Part shown: piece after piece, positions 1 to 11,078 of the stretch
Layout of the letters: each line of letters starts with the position of its first letter
Position numbering within the stretch: the first letter of the stretch is position 1
Assembly (NCBI GenBank): GCA_902806565.1
Contig: CADCXA010000008.1
Location: 248,001 to 312,000 of the forward strand
Origin: Hypoxylon rubiginosum
Taxonomy: Eukaryota > Ascomycota > Sordariomycetes > Xylariales > Hypoxylaceae
Length of the DNA stretch: 64,000 bases
Direction of reading: 5' to 3'
Program-made: the position numbers and the translations under genes
Notes under the pieces: model-generated
Told to the model about the DNA's origin: nothing
Database searches by the model: none
The model's input: only the letters and a program-made list of their open reading frames with translations

Positions 1-450
1 TCCATCTATAGATAGGCAAGCAACTGAAGCCGAGAAGCCGATCTCGTGGCCCTTTTTCAAACTTACTGTTATCTCTGTAGCATCTCGATAGTTAACTCGA
101 CTCGTCTCGTGCTCCCTCGAAACATGTAATGGTGAGGGTGTAGGATGGATAATACCGAGAGCACATTGAGAAATGTCTTGAGACACTCTGGTGTCTAAAC
201 TTAGAGCACTTCGGAATACACGATGAAAATATAGTTGATACCTTGTGAAATAGTTAAAATTCGACGTCGTTAATTCTAGGGTTGAGAGTTACCCTGATTC
301 TGGGCTGGCTATTTCATGAGCTGTATCTTATTTGCACAAAATTTGGGTTCTATTAGATAGATGCAAGACACGTGCCGCATCGAACAAGAGCCGGCTACAT
401 AGTAATATACAGTAACTAGTTGTATTCCTTCGTGGTGGGACATAAGATCA
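1..450. other. 3' flank of the CASP gene, no gene seen
   Basis: This 450-bp AT-leaning stretch follows the stop codon of the CASP gene (which runs leftward from 2755). Short frames here give no recognisable protein. It probably carries the 3' untranslated region and terminator of that gene; no specific element stands out. Confidence 0.5.
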
Positions 451-2755
451 TCAGTGCCCGTTGAAACCCTCTTCCTGCCAGCTTCCAGGAGGGGCAGCCT
501 GACCACTCCCACCTCTATTACCGCCGGCTGCCCCTCCCGCTGCTGCAGCGGCGGCGGCTATACCCTGGCTGAGATTGCTCGAATGCTGCTCGACGTCCGC
601 CGTGCCGAGCCAGTATAACGAGAAGAAGACCAGGATGTGCAATGCGACGCAGTACGCAGCGAATAGATTCCTGCTCGCCCGCGACGCCAGCACCATCCGG
701 GTAACCGAGTACACCATCCTCTCGGGAAAGCTCATTCGTTTGTAAGCCCTTGCTGACTCCCGCCCTCTGAAGGCTGCGAATGGCGAAATATTGGACTCGT
801 AAGCTGCTTTATACCGGTCCAGTGCGATACCCGGATTCCCCGTACCGCCCATCGCCACGACTGACGGATTTGGGTTTGACGAGTAAGCGGACGATGACGA
901 CGCCGACGGGCCACTACGGTTATATGTCGACACGTACCGTGTCTTCTCATAGAGCTGGAGGTTGTCTTTCTGCAAGGCTGCGATTTCTTGCCGTAGCTGC
1001 GACACGCTACGATGACACTCTGACAGCTCCCCTTCGAGCTGCGCATTGCGCTTCTTGAAGCGGTCACGCTGGGCAGTGATCATGGGTAAGATGCCCGAGC
1101 CACCACCAACGGGCTCACGCTCACCCCCTGTAGTACGGGGATCAAAGCCGGATATTATGGATGAAGTTGGCGAAGTTCTTCCACCGCCGCCCCTCCTTCC
1201 CGGCGCGATAGAGGGCGCGTATCTAGTATAGGTTCCTGCCACCGATGCTCCTGACGGGAACGCATTCTGTCCCTCAGATTGCAGGCTAGCTAGATCATTT
1301 TCTAGCTGAGCATTGAGGTTTTGCGACCTCTCGAGATCCGCGTTTGTTCTAGACATGTCCTCTTGTAGGTTCTCCAGCCGGCTCTGGAGGTCTTGATGCG
1401 ATACTCGTAAGATGGTTAGCTCGTCACTCAACTTCTTATTCCTAGCTAATAGTAGTTGCTCCAGGGTGTCTCCTTTCCCCTTCGGGATAGATCCATTTGG
1501 TTCCGAAGCGGCTAACACATCGTCATCATCACCTGTCGCGAATTCGATACTCTTCAGAACTTCTAGTTCTTGCTTAATGTCTTCGTAATCGTTCCATTTT
1601 TGGACCTTAGCTTTCAGGTTATCACGTTCCTCCTTCAAAAGGCCGACCTCTCGTTCCAAGCCTCGAAGCTTCGTGTCAATGTCCCTCTTGAAGGCTTCTT
1701 TTTCGACTCTCGCTGAGTCGAGCTTACGGATGAGAGACGAATTTTCTGATCTCATGCGCATATATGAGGGATCGTCTTCCAGAGCCGGGACCTGCGTCGA
1801 AACTTGTGACTTGGACTGAGCGAGCTCTAATCGCAACTGCTCATTTCGGGATTCGACCTCAGCGAGTCGCGCACTGGTTCGTTCCAGGTCAGAATGGACC
1901 ATTTCGAGCTCAGCATTTGTGACATGGCCATAGCTGTTCTCCGCATCCGCATCTTCGGATCCCCTTAAGCGTTGATTTACTTCATAACTAGCTTTGATCT
2001 CGCTGATCAATCGATCCTGGCTTTCGATTTTCTCTTCCAATGACTTTTCTTTTGCTTCCCAATTGTCTTTCTTCTCGTCCAAGACTGCTACCCACGACGA
2101 CTCCACTTCCTTGACCTTGGTCTCAAGATTGGTTTCCAGTTGCTTTCGATTAGCGCTCTCTGACTGCAGTCTCGATTCTGTCTCTTCCAGTTGCGATGTG
2201 AGATTCGCAACGTTCTCCTGTAGATGCTGGTTTTCGTCGGTAAGCTTGGGTAAGGTATCCTCGGCCACTAGCATAGAGTCGACTGAAGCTTCTAGCAAAG
2301 GGTATGGATCCGGCGCGTTCTCGAGGGCAGAGTAGACTTGTAAGAATGCCGAGTTGGTAGATTTTGTATGGTTGGTGAGGAGGTCGATAAAAGTCTGGTA
2401 CGCTTTTAGAAGGCCCTTGATCTCGGTCAATTTGGTCGCATCGTCCGATTTTCTAAAATCTTTAGTCTTCTGGGCTAAGTCTTTTCGTTGGACCGTGGAG
2501 TCTCGTTGGAAGGCTACGATATCGGAAGCAGTGTTGTCGAGAGTCGACACCAACGAACCCAGATCGATGTCTAGTAACGGTTAGGATGGGACGTAACAAC
2601 TGAAATAATAGCAGTAAATGCGTACTTCTCCAAGCTGAAATAGCATGTTGGAACTGGTTGGAGTCGTCTCGGCCAGAAGTGCCATCTTGTCCATCACCGA
2701 TAAGTAGCGATGCTGGAGGTTGCGCCGTCTTGGGCGACTCTGACACGTTGGCCAT
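451..2755 (-). CDS. CASP/Coy1-type Golgi coiled-coil membrane protein
   Basis: Predicted 749-residue protein from two exons, complement of 2626-2755 and 451-2570, with a 55-nt intron (2571-2625). Splicing restores the conserved CASP start (FQHAISAWR joined to NIDLGSL). The first ATG is at 2755; in-frame codons further upstream are GTG/TTG and were not used. Residues about 100-600 are almost continuous coiled coil (heptads of E, K, L, R). A CASP C-terminal region follows, with one transmembrane segment near residues 677-697 (NLFAAYCVALHILVFFSLYW) and a short Ala/Gly-rich tail. Family knowledge: CASP/Coy1 proteins are tail-anchored golgins acting in intra-Golgi retrograde tethering with COG and SNAREs. 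The gene is divergent from VPS3, another trafficking gene. The family call is firm; the exact start is less so. Confidence 0.9.
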
Positions 2756-3287
2756 CTTCTCTCGCTCGGGTTTGGCAGATATCGCTGCCACAATTATCGG
2801 ATCATCAGATACTAACTAGCGACGAAGTTAATACATTTATACGCGGTCGTTCGATTGGAAATTGAATCGACGTGGGTATTCCCAGGGTCGAAAAGGTCGC
2901 TAGGCTTGAAAATAGCAGGGAGGTTCAGAATAAATAGGAATAGGTATTGTAAATGTTGAACGTGTTCGTTCCGTATCGTCGTAAGTTGCATCTGCTAAAT
3001 GCAGGTGCAGGGATGATTGAGCTCGGGTCGGTTTGATTAGCGGATTTAGTGCTAGAATAGCAACTCGTAACCCACTGTAGCTGCCCCTGAGGTCCCTGAG
3101 ACATTCCGATTAAGGATTAAGCTTAGACCTACGTAATTCCCAGCTGAGTCTCTTAGTCCCACACTTCACCTTCAGCTCTACCTAAATCGCGAGTTACCAT
3201 ACAGTCTACTCCAACCACTATCGTTGCCAGCAATGATAATAAATCCCAAGACGCACAGGATATAAATATGAAGAAATACAATCCGTT
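2756..3287. promoter_or_regulatory. Divergent intergenic promoter region, CASP (-) / VPS3 (+)
   Basis: A 532-bp spacer lies between the start codons of two genes transcribed away from each other. It must hold both promoters and leaders. I see AT-rich sequence and no unambiguous TATA box or named operator. The promoter role is inferred only from gene orientation. Confidence 0.5.
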
Positions 3288-6200
3288 ATGATGTCGTCGC
3301 TTGCGTCAGCCCAGGTAGCCTCCAATTCTCAAAGCAATAAACACCCGCTGAAAGAGTTTGGTACCGGTCCTTTCGTACTTCGCACTCTTTTCGCGGATGT
3401 TCCGCTATCTGAGGACGGTACAAAGAACGACATCAAGGTTAATTGCGTTGAATATTTAGGTGCGCATTCAATGAGACTCTATTAGCGAACAATCTAGGTC
3501 ACGGCGAGCCTTATAAGACTGACCAAAACGCAAAAGATTCCCACCTATACATAGGCACGTCCGACTCGGAGCTTCTTCACTTCTTCCAAGTACCTCCAGA
3601 TCCTGCAGACAAATCCAGCGCCCCGACCTTCATCCTCGCTTCGAGACTACGTCCTGCCTTTGCCGAACCCGCCTCCAACGCTACAAAACCCGGCGTGCAG
3701 CAGATTCTGCTACTACCGACAGTCGGCAAGGCCTGTATCCTATGCAACTGGACAGTCACCTTCTATTCACTTCCAGAGTTGAGCCCGATCTTTGGTACAA
3801 CACAGGTCAAGAACTGCAACTGGGTAGGTGGCATAGACCTTAACGAGGTGGATCATGACCAAGATGAACGAACAGGATCTCCTGGTGTCACTATTCTCCT
3901 ATCCTTAAACCGAAAGATTCAGGTCGTTAATATTGCCGATGGAGCACGTCCTATTAAGAAGATCGACTTTGCGGGGAGTACCATATCTTTGAGGCGGGAT
4001 TCGATTGCTTGTGTAGCTGACTCGCGGAGCTATGCGCTACTTGAAATCAATCAGCAGTTGAAAATCCCTTTAATGTCCATCTCGTCGCTAGACGAGCCCC
4101 AACCAGGCAATGTTGTTGGTCAGGCCCAGCATATTTCCGGAAGCTCGGGTGGATTACTACGAAGCAACTCGTCGGCGCAATCCCGCCCGCAGACAGTGAG
4201 CCCTGGCCCTCCCGCCCATAGACGGGGAACCAGCTTGGGCGACTTGATCACTGCCGCCACTCGGAGACAGGAATACCGCGCCCCTGAAGATGAGGAGCCG
4301 ATTTCTCGGCAAGGTACGCCGGGGACGCCGCCCGACTTGGCAGCGAATCAGAAGGCCTTGGAGGAAACATCCCGCGGCAACACTCCAGGACCCGAAGCTC
4401 AAGTCACCCGAGGCGCTCCAAATGCCAGGCCACAACCCGGTCTCCTGAAACCTCTTATCGTATCCCCGACACCAGAAGAATTTTTACTAGTTACTGGCAC
4501 TGGCCCCTTAGAGCCGGGCATTGGTATATTCGTAAATTTAGATGGGGACCCGACGCGTCCTACTATCGAGTTCGACCGGTATCCTAAGGAGATTGCCGTC
4601 GACGGTGGTTCTGCGGATATGTCTTCATCACGAACGCCCTTTGGTCCAGAGGAAGAGGGATATGTTCTTGCCTCAATGGGGAGAGAGTTCGCTGATGGCG
4701 TTCATTACGGTCTCGAGATCCAACGCTGGGATGGCGACGGAGCTGAAAGCGAGTCAAGAAAATATTGGCTTGAACCACCAAATGCTGGTCCAGCCCAAAA
4801 CATCGGAATAAGATCCTTGCGTGGAACGGAAGACACACACTTCCCGGAAATCGTAGATAAGCTGTGCCGGCGGAGATTCGTCCCATTCTCCTCGGGGAGT
4901 CTGGATGCTTCGACGACGTCGCTAAGAAGTTTTGACTCAAGGACAGCCTCTTCCATGGAGAGGATGTCTAAAGAAAGAGAATTGTTCGAGAGAGACGCCG
5001 ATTCTCAAAGTGAAGATTCTTTACCCGATGCTTGGCAGGCTACACGTAACGTGGAAGAGGAGGATTTCGCTCGCCGTCTCGCGGGGAGTACTGCTCGCTT
5101 AGCTGTATGGTCTGGAAAGAATATATGGTGGGCTGTTCGGAATCCATTAATTTTGCGCTTGGAGGCGCGGTTGGAAGCGACCGTGGCAGCACCGAGTCAA
5201 GTATCTACCGAGCGGCGAGAGCTATTCACTATTTTGAATTCCTTCCGTGGTCAAGACGCGAAATCGGAACTAGAATTCTTAACCTTCAGCTACATACGGC
5301 AGCGGGTAGGGATCCTCCTGCTGACAAGTTTCTTAAAATCGGAAGATACCCCTTTCTCGGATTCGGAACTGCGAGCTATGGAAGAGATTCTAGTCGACAG
5401 CCTTCTAGACCCCCGTGTTGTTCTATCTCTTATACCGGGAGTTCGTAACGAGGTGATTGAGACAAAGCGAGGGGTGTGGATATTCGGAGGCGTCAAGACG
5501 ACGGCTGAGGAATTCATTGCGAGTCGGGACTCTGACAAGGGTGGTTCAGCGATGAACGCATTATCGCAATCTGTGTTGCATTTTCTCAGACGCTTCCTGA
5601 CTGCATGGCGACGTAAGAAGGGATTCGGTAGCATACCAGACGAGAACGAGGTTTTCCGTACAGTTGACGCGGCTTTGCTTGCCGTCCTCCTTGAACTCGA
5701 TCAACATTCGACCCCAGGCCCAGCCAAAGCAAGATCGGTACGCGCAGAGTTGTACGAGCTCGTAGATACCGGGGTCGAGTGTTTTAATAGGGCCGAGACC
5801 TTGCTCGAGTCGTATCATCGCCTTTACGTGCTTAGTAGGCTCTACCAAAGCCGTAAGATGGTGGCCGAGGTCTTAGCTACTTGGAAGCGTATCATTGAAG
5901 GCGAACGGGACGATGGAGCGGAGTTAATTGACGGTGAACAACGCGTGCGTGAGTATCTCACGAAAATTAGCGGTCAAGCATTGGTTCAGGAGTATGGGAT
6001 CTGGCTTGCGAATCGGAACCCGAAGCTGGGCGTTCAGATCTTTGCCGAGGACAAGGGTCGCGCTCCGAAGTTTGAGCCCAGCCACGTTGTCCAGCTTCTC
6101 AGGGAGCAGGCGCCGGACGCAGTAAAGTATTATCTAGAATACCTCGTGTTTGGTAAGGGCCATACTATCTATGTCAATGAGCTGATCACATACTACCTCG

Positions 6201-6997
6201 ATATCGTGGTCAGCCGCCTACGGAAATCATCCAAAGCTCGCGAGGTGGTAACATCTACCTACACAGCTTACCGCGCTCTACACCCTCCCAAACCTACATA
6301 CCGCCAATTCCTGACGGACAATGCCCCGGACGATGATGAGGCCTGGCACAGCCGATTACGGCTTCTGCAGCTACTCGGCGGCAACCACGACTATGACTTG
6401 GCCGTCATCAGAGACCGGATCGCGAGTTTAAGCAGTGTTGCCGAAGATCTCCTCGTCCCCGAGACCATAATACTCAATGGGCGGGAACGGAAGCACGAAA
6501 ATGCACTGCGCCTATTGGTCCACCACCTCGGAGATTACGACACGGCGGTAGCGTACTGCCTCCGTGGCGGTGCAAGCATATACACCATCTACCAGACCCC
6601 CCAAACCCAACCGCCTCCCCCCACCAGTCCGGAGGGCCTCAAGGCGCCGAAGCGGCGCGACAGCATGCCGCCGACGCAGGGCCAGCAGGCGCACCTGTTC
6701 CGCGCCCTCCTGGGCGAGTTCCTCGCGCTCGAGGACGTGAGCGACCGCGTGGAGCAGACGGGCCTGCTGCTGGAGAAGTTCGGCCCGTGGTTCGACGTCG
6801 GCGACGTGCTGTCGGCGATCCCGGACACGTGGAGCGTGGACCTGGTGGCCGGGTTTTTAGTGAAAGCGCTGCGGCGGATCGTCGTCGAGAGGAACGAGAC
6901 GACGGTGGCGAGGTCCCTCAGCTCGGCGCAGAACCTACAGACGCAGCACGAACTAATCGTAAGGGTCGAGGAGAAGGGGCCTAGTATCGAGACGTAA
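3288..6997 (+). CDS. Vps3-like CORVET complex subunit (vacuolar protein sorting)
   Basis: Predicted 1210-residue protein from exons 3288-3459 and 3537-6997. The 77-nt intron has a CTGAC branch-like site 15 nt before its AG, and splicing gives VEYL-DSHLYIGTS, the usual start of the CNH propeller. Two tandem ATGs (3288, 3291) begin the frame. Order: CNH (citron homology) propeller in the N-terminal half, interrupted by a disordered Ser/Pro/Arg-rich insert near residues 260-350; alpha-solenoid with a Vps39-type region near 800-850; Vps39/TGFBRAP1-type C-terminal domain near 1110-1200. Family knowledge: Vps3 is the Rab5/Vps21-binding subunit of the CORVET tether on early endosomes. Vps39/Vam6 (HOPS) is the main alternative; the N-terminal sequence fits Vps3/TGFBRAP1 better. 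An earlier acceptor at 3497 would add 13 codons in frame. Confidence 0.87.
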
Positions 6998-7537
6998 AGG
7001 GGTGGGGTTGGATTGGTGGATTGTGTGTAAGATAGATATTCAGGTATAATGCTTGGGATCTGGAATATTCTAATATTGACGGATTTGACAAGTCACATCG
7101 TGTTCAACCCCGTGAATAGTTTATGTTAGGAATACAGCTGGTTTGGAGTCGTCGTATAAGTGTGAGTGTGAGTATCATCAGTCACAAATTGTTGGTATAG
7201 TCTTATATGATTAGGTAGCATGCTTCTATTTCTTGTTTCTTCTTCGGCTATCCTTTTTTTTTTTTAGATGTCAAAATATTAGGATCAAGATCCTTTTAAT
7301 TTCGCTCCCTATTTCCGAGGGTCAATCTAATCTCCAATGCTCTACCGGGGGAAATGGCACATCCATCGTTATCATATGCCGTATCGTACTATGCTCACTT
7401 AAACCTCTCCGTTCCTTTTTTTTTTTTTTTTTTTTTTTTCGTTTATCATGTATTAGTTCCGAACCGCACGCAATTTCTTCAGCGGTGGCCTTTCTTCGCC
7501 GCTGGCTTTTTTTTTTTTTCAATTTTCTTTTTCACTA
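6998..7537. other. Convergent spacer with poly(T) tracts
   Basis: This 540-bp region lies between the 3' ends of VPS3 (+) and the BCS1-like gene (-). It has three long T runs: 7254-7265 (12 T), 7416-7439 (24 T) and 7507-7519 (13 T). It presumably holds both 3' untranslated regions. No gene is seen. Confidence 0.6.
7416..7439. repeat. Poly(T)24 homopolymer tract
   Basis: An uninterrupted run of 24 T lies between two converging genes. Such tracts are nucleosome-disfavouring and length-unstable in fungi; here it may simply be part of 3' flanking DNA. The exact length in the genome depends on sequencing accuracy. Confidence 0.9.
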
Positions 7538-9794
7538 CTACTGCACCTCCATAACGTTAGTCCGTAGTACCTTCTGCTTCATCAGGCCCTCGACCCACGC
7601 GTCGGCCTCCTCGACCGCCCGGCGCGGGTGCTTCTTGCGCTTCAGCAGGTACCCCTGGATCTGCGCGGGCGACAGCTCGCCGTCGGGCGCCTTGAGGCTG
7701 AACTGCCGCGCCACGTCCGGCAGCTCCGACATCCGGATGTCCAGGCCGCTGCCGTCGTCGCCGTCGGTTTCCGTCGCTGCTGCCGTGTCGCGGGATGGTG
7801 TTTCCGCGCTGCCGTTTTCCGCTGCGGCCCCTGTTTCGGGTTTCGATTTCATGGTGCCGTTGGTAGTAGCGGCAGTGGGGGAGGAAGAGGAGGAGGAAGA
7901 AGTGCCGGTCTTCTCGCCCACCTTGCCCACCTCGCGCTTCGGGTCCCCCTCGTACATCCGGATGAACAGCTCGCGCGCCTGGTCGCGCGTCGCGTTGGTG
8001 AAGGCGACCTGCAGGTCGATGCGGCCCGGCCGGATCAGCGCGTCGTCTAGCTGATTCGGCAGGTTCGTCGTCATGATCAGGACCCGGCCCTCGTGGCTGG
8101 CCACGCCGTCGATGGCGTTTAGTAGGCCCGACAGCGAGATACCCGCCCGCTGTTCTGGGTTGTCGTCCTTCTTCAGCGCCTTCGCCAGGTCGCTGACCTT
8201 CCAGTCGTGCGGCGGCGGCGCGGCGGTGTTGCCGTTGGTGGTGGCGGCGGCGTTGTTGTTGTTGTGACCCCGGGTGGCTCGGCCCGGCTGCGGATGCGCA
8301 GAGTTGCCGCTGCTGCCTGCTTCGTCCTCGCCTGCGGCCTTTACCGGCGGAGGGCGCCGGAGCCCGGCTGTGTCGATGTCTATGTTTTCAGGAGTTAGCG
8401 GTTGCTGGCCAGTATTAACAGAAGGTGGTCAAATCAATAAAAATTTCGAGGCTAATTTTTTGCAATCATTTCACCGGTATTGGGCAAAGCGTCGTAGGAA
8501 TTATAAAGCGAAACATGAAATATAAGGAGATACGGAGATGTGGAAATCAAGTGCGTTACTCACCTTCCAAAAGGACAATACAACGACGCGGAAGCGAGGC
8601 GAACAGGGCGCCCAGGTCCTCTTCCGTCAGACTGGGCTCGAGAAGAGATATCACGTGGATATCGAGCCCGAAGATGCCGGCGAGCGCAAACGAGAGCGAG
8701 GTCTTCCCGGTGCCGGGCGGGCCGTGGAAGAGGTACCCGCGACGCAGCGGGATACCGCGGTTAGCGTACCACCGGGGCGTCTCCGGGTGCAGGTACTCGT
8801 TGATGTCGGCGAGGACCTTCAGCTTCTGATGCTCGTCGAGCACGACCGTCTGGATGTCTCGGACCGGGCGGTTGGCGACCTGGTGCCAGTTGCCGGCGCG
8901 CCCCGCGTACCGCGGAATGCCCAGCCGGCTGGGCCGCTTGACGATGGTTCGGGCCTGGTGGTTGCTGTAGTACACCTGCTTAATGTGTGCCAGGAACTGC
9001 TTGATGGGCTCTAATGCACGCATGTGTAAGTACCTAAAGTTTATAAGTCTTTAAAAGTTGAAATTGTGATTTCACTTACGCGGACTCCTCCAAAAGCAGG
9101 ATATGGTTATATCTTCGTGCTCTCTATAGGCACCAGAAACCCCTTCGGCGAATACCATTTCCCGCTTACGGGTCAGTGTAAAGTAATGTCCTCTCCACCA
9201 GAAGCCGTGCAGTCCTATCGCAGGAACGTACTGAGCTGGCTGTTATATTTGGTTAGCTGGTAAGCAGCCGTTCATTGATATATAGTACGGGGTGTGATGA
9301 GAGGTGTGACTTACGGTCCTAGCTTCTTGATGCGAGAAGTTGAGATAAGATCCGGATTTATCTCGAGTTACGTTGGACGCGTCCTCGTCTTCCCAGGCTT
9401 CCTTGCTGCTGGTCTCGGCCATCAGGGACCTAGAGTTGACTAGTCTCGGCTGGGTGGCCAGCCACTTGGTAAGGTGCATATAAATATCGTCGGGGCTTCT
9501 GATGTAAATGCTGCTCGTGAAATGCTGGACGACGATGGAGTATACGAAGGAGTAAAGCTGGCGGAACAGCTTGTTGAACGCCCAGATCATGCCAAACGCT
9601 GTGAGGAGAAGCGACGGCTCTACGCCAAGCCAGCTCCCTATAAATCCGTAGAGGGGAGAGACGCCGCGGAGCCCAAGGAGAGGCAGGATGTTCTCGATTA
9701 TCTTCGCATGGCTTTGGTCCGTAGACGTTGCGTTGCCGGTCCCACGTGACATATTGCCCGTGAATAGTTCGTGAAAAGCAGCGCCGTAAGCCAT
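7538..9794 (-). CDS. BCS1-like mitochondrial AAA ATPase
   Basis: Predicted 642-residue protein from four exons: complement of 9315-9794, 9080-9239, 8564-9010 and 7538-8379, with introns of 75, 69 and 184 nt, all frame-consistent. Order: a hydrophobic N-terminal segment near residues 62-80, a BCS1 N-terminal domain, and an AAA domain with Walker A GPPGTGKT near 310 and Walker B CIVLLEDID near 357-365. The last intron splits the Walker B codons. Sensor (MTTN) and RPGRID motifs follow. An Asn/Ala/Pro-rich insertion follows Walker B directly, and a second Ser/Thr/acidic insertion lies before the C-terminal helices. Yeast Bcs1, which translocates the Rieske protein into complex III, lacks both, so this looks like one of the BCS1-like paralogues common in filamentous fungi. 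ATG at 9794 is the first usable start; 9752 is an alternative. Confidence 0.87.
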
Positions 9795-11078
9795 CTTATC
9801 CGAGTACGGGCAAAGTGCTGGGGATGGTAAGATACCTAGTGCTACTAGGCCTGCTTTACATTTACCTCCTTGAGTGTCCAATACCTTATGTAGACGAACT
9901 ACCAGGACCCAAGGGAAGGCAAAATTGAGGCTCAGCCCTGTGAAAAGAAGTGGAAATAGGCATCAAAGTCATGGGGCTTATATTAAAGAGTATACACGTA
10001 CTCTAATCCAGGTGGCAAGATTGTCTATAATTGGCCACCTGCAGATTTTTACCATCCGAACCAACAAAATATCCCCGTATTTAAGTGCAAATCGCCTTAA
10101 AGTGACTACCCGCCGCCTCGCATACCGCTGATATCCTGTTCCTGAACGTAGAAGACGAACAAACCTGCGGCATGCGATGGAATCCACGTACGTGACTCTA
10201 AGAGATGGGGAAAAAATTATGAGTCAATATTTCGATAGCTGGGGCAGGCTACAGCACTTATGGGGACTTTCACCATGACGGTGGAAAAGGTCACATCAGA
10301 ATATTCGGCACTACTAGCGCCATCCGAAGGTAAGCAACTTGTCCTAGACGCCAAGTACAAGGTTAGATGCAGGAAATACATGCCTAGTCTACTGCCGTGT
10401 ATTTCATCTGATCCAATCAAAACCGGGATCTCTAGCACTATGGCTGCCTAATGGTCCACCCTAGAATGCTTGCTGACTATACTGCAGCGATCTGATAGTT
10501 AGATCCTCTCGGATTCCCCCCCCCCCTAGGAATATGTCTCGGGAGGCTGAGTTTACATCGTCATCATTAACCACGAATTGACCTATGATAACGTACTTGC
10601 GCGGGTTGAAATATTAATTATATGTAGCTCATGGATCAGTATAAAAAGTATATGGATCTGGTGCTTCTGCAATTATTTAGCAATATCCATGGAATGATGG
10701 GTGGTAAATGAAGTGATATCAGTTTATATTGCAATGTTGTGAGATCATTGAAGAGCATATACCGAAACCGAGTAAGCCTATAAGCTCCACGGCTATCTAT
10801 ACGTGAACAAGTCTCATCTCATGCGAGACCTACCATATTGGCTACCCGATATATCTGCAAGCAATCAACTTCTTTAGTTGATACTTTTCTCTGTGGAATT
10901 CGTATATCGTCTTACACCCCGGTTTTCTAAGGGTCCACCATCGATTCCCTCGTATGCTCACACATACCCTTATCGTTCTTAATAAGTAGGTGACGAAGCC
11001 GGGTCTTACGAGTTAGTTATAGATGTAGAGCGAAACTCTATGGGTCCTCTTAATATTTTGCACTCGAAGTAATTCTTA
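9795..11078. other. Spacer upstream of the BCS1-like gene, no gene seen
   Basis: A 1284-bp AT-rich spacer lies between the BCS1-like start and the 3' end of PWP2, both on the minus strand. Small frames (for example around 10217-10451 on both strands) have no recognisable content. It has a run of 11 C at about 10516-10526. It should contain the BCS1-like promoter and the PWP2 terminator, neither of which I can pinpoint. Confidence 0.5.

Noticed and set aside
7233..8054. 273-codon plus-strand frame across the BCS1-like 3' end
   Set aside because: Made largely of Phe runs from poly(T) tracts and the antisense of the AAA exon.
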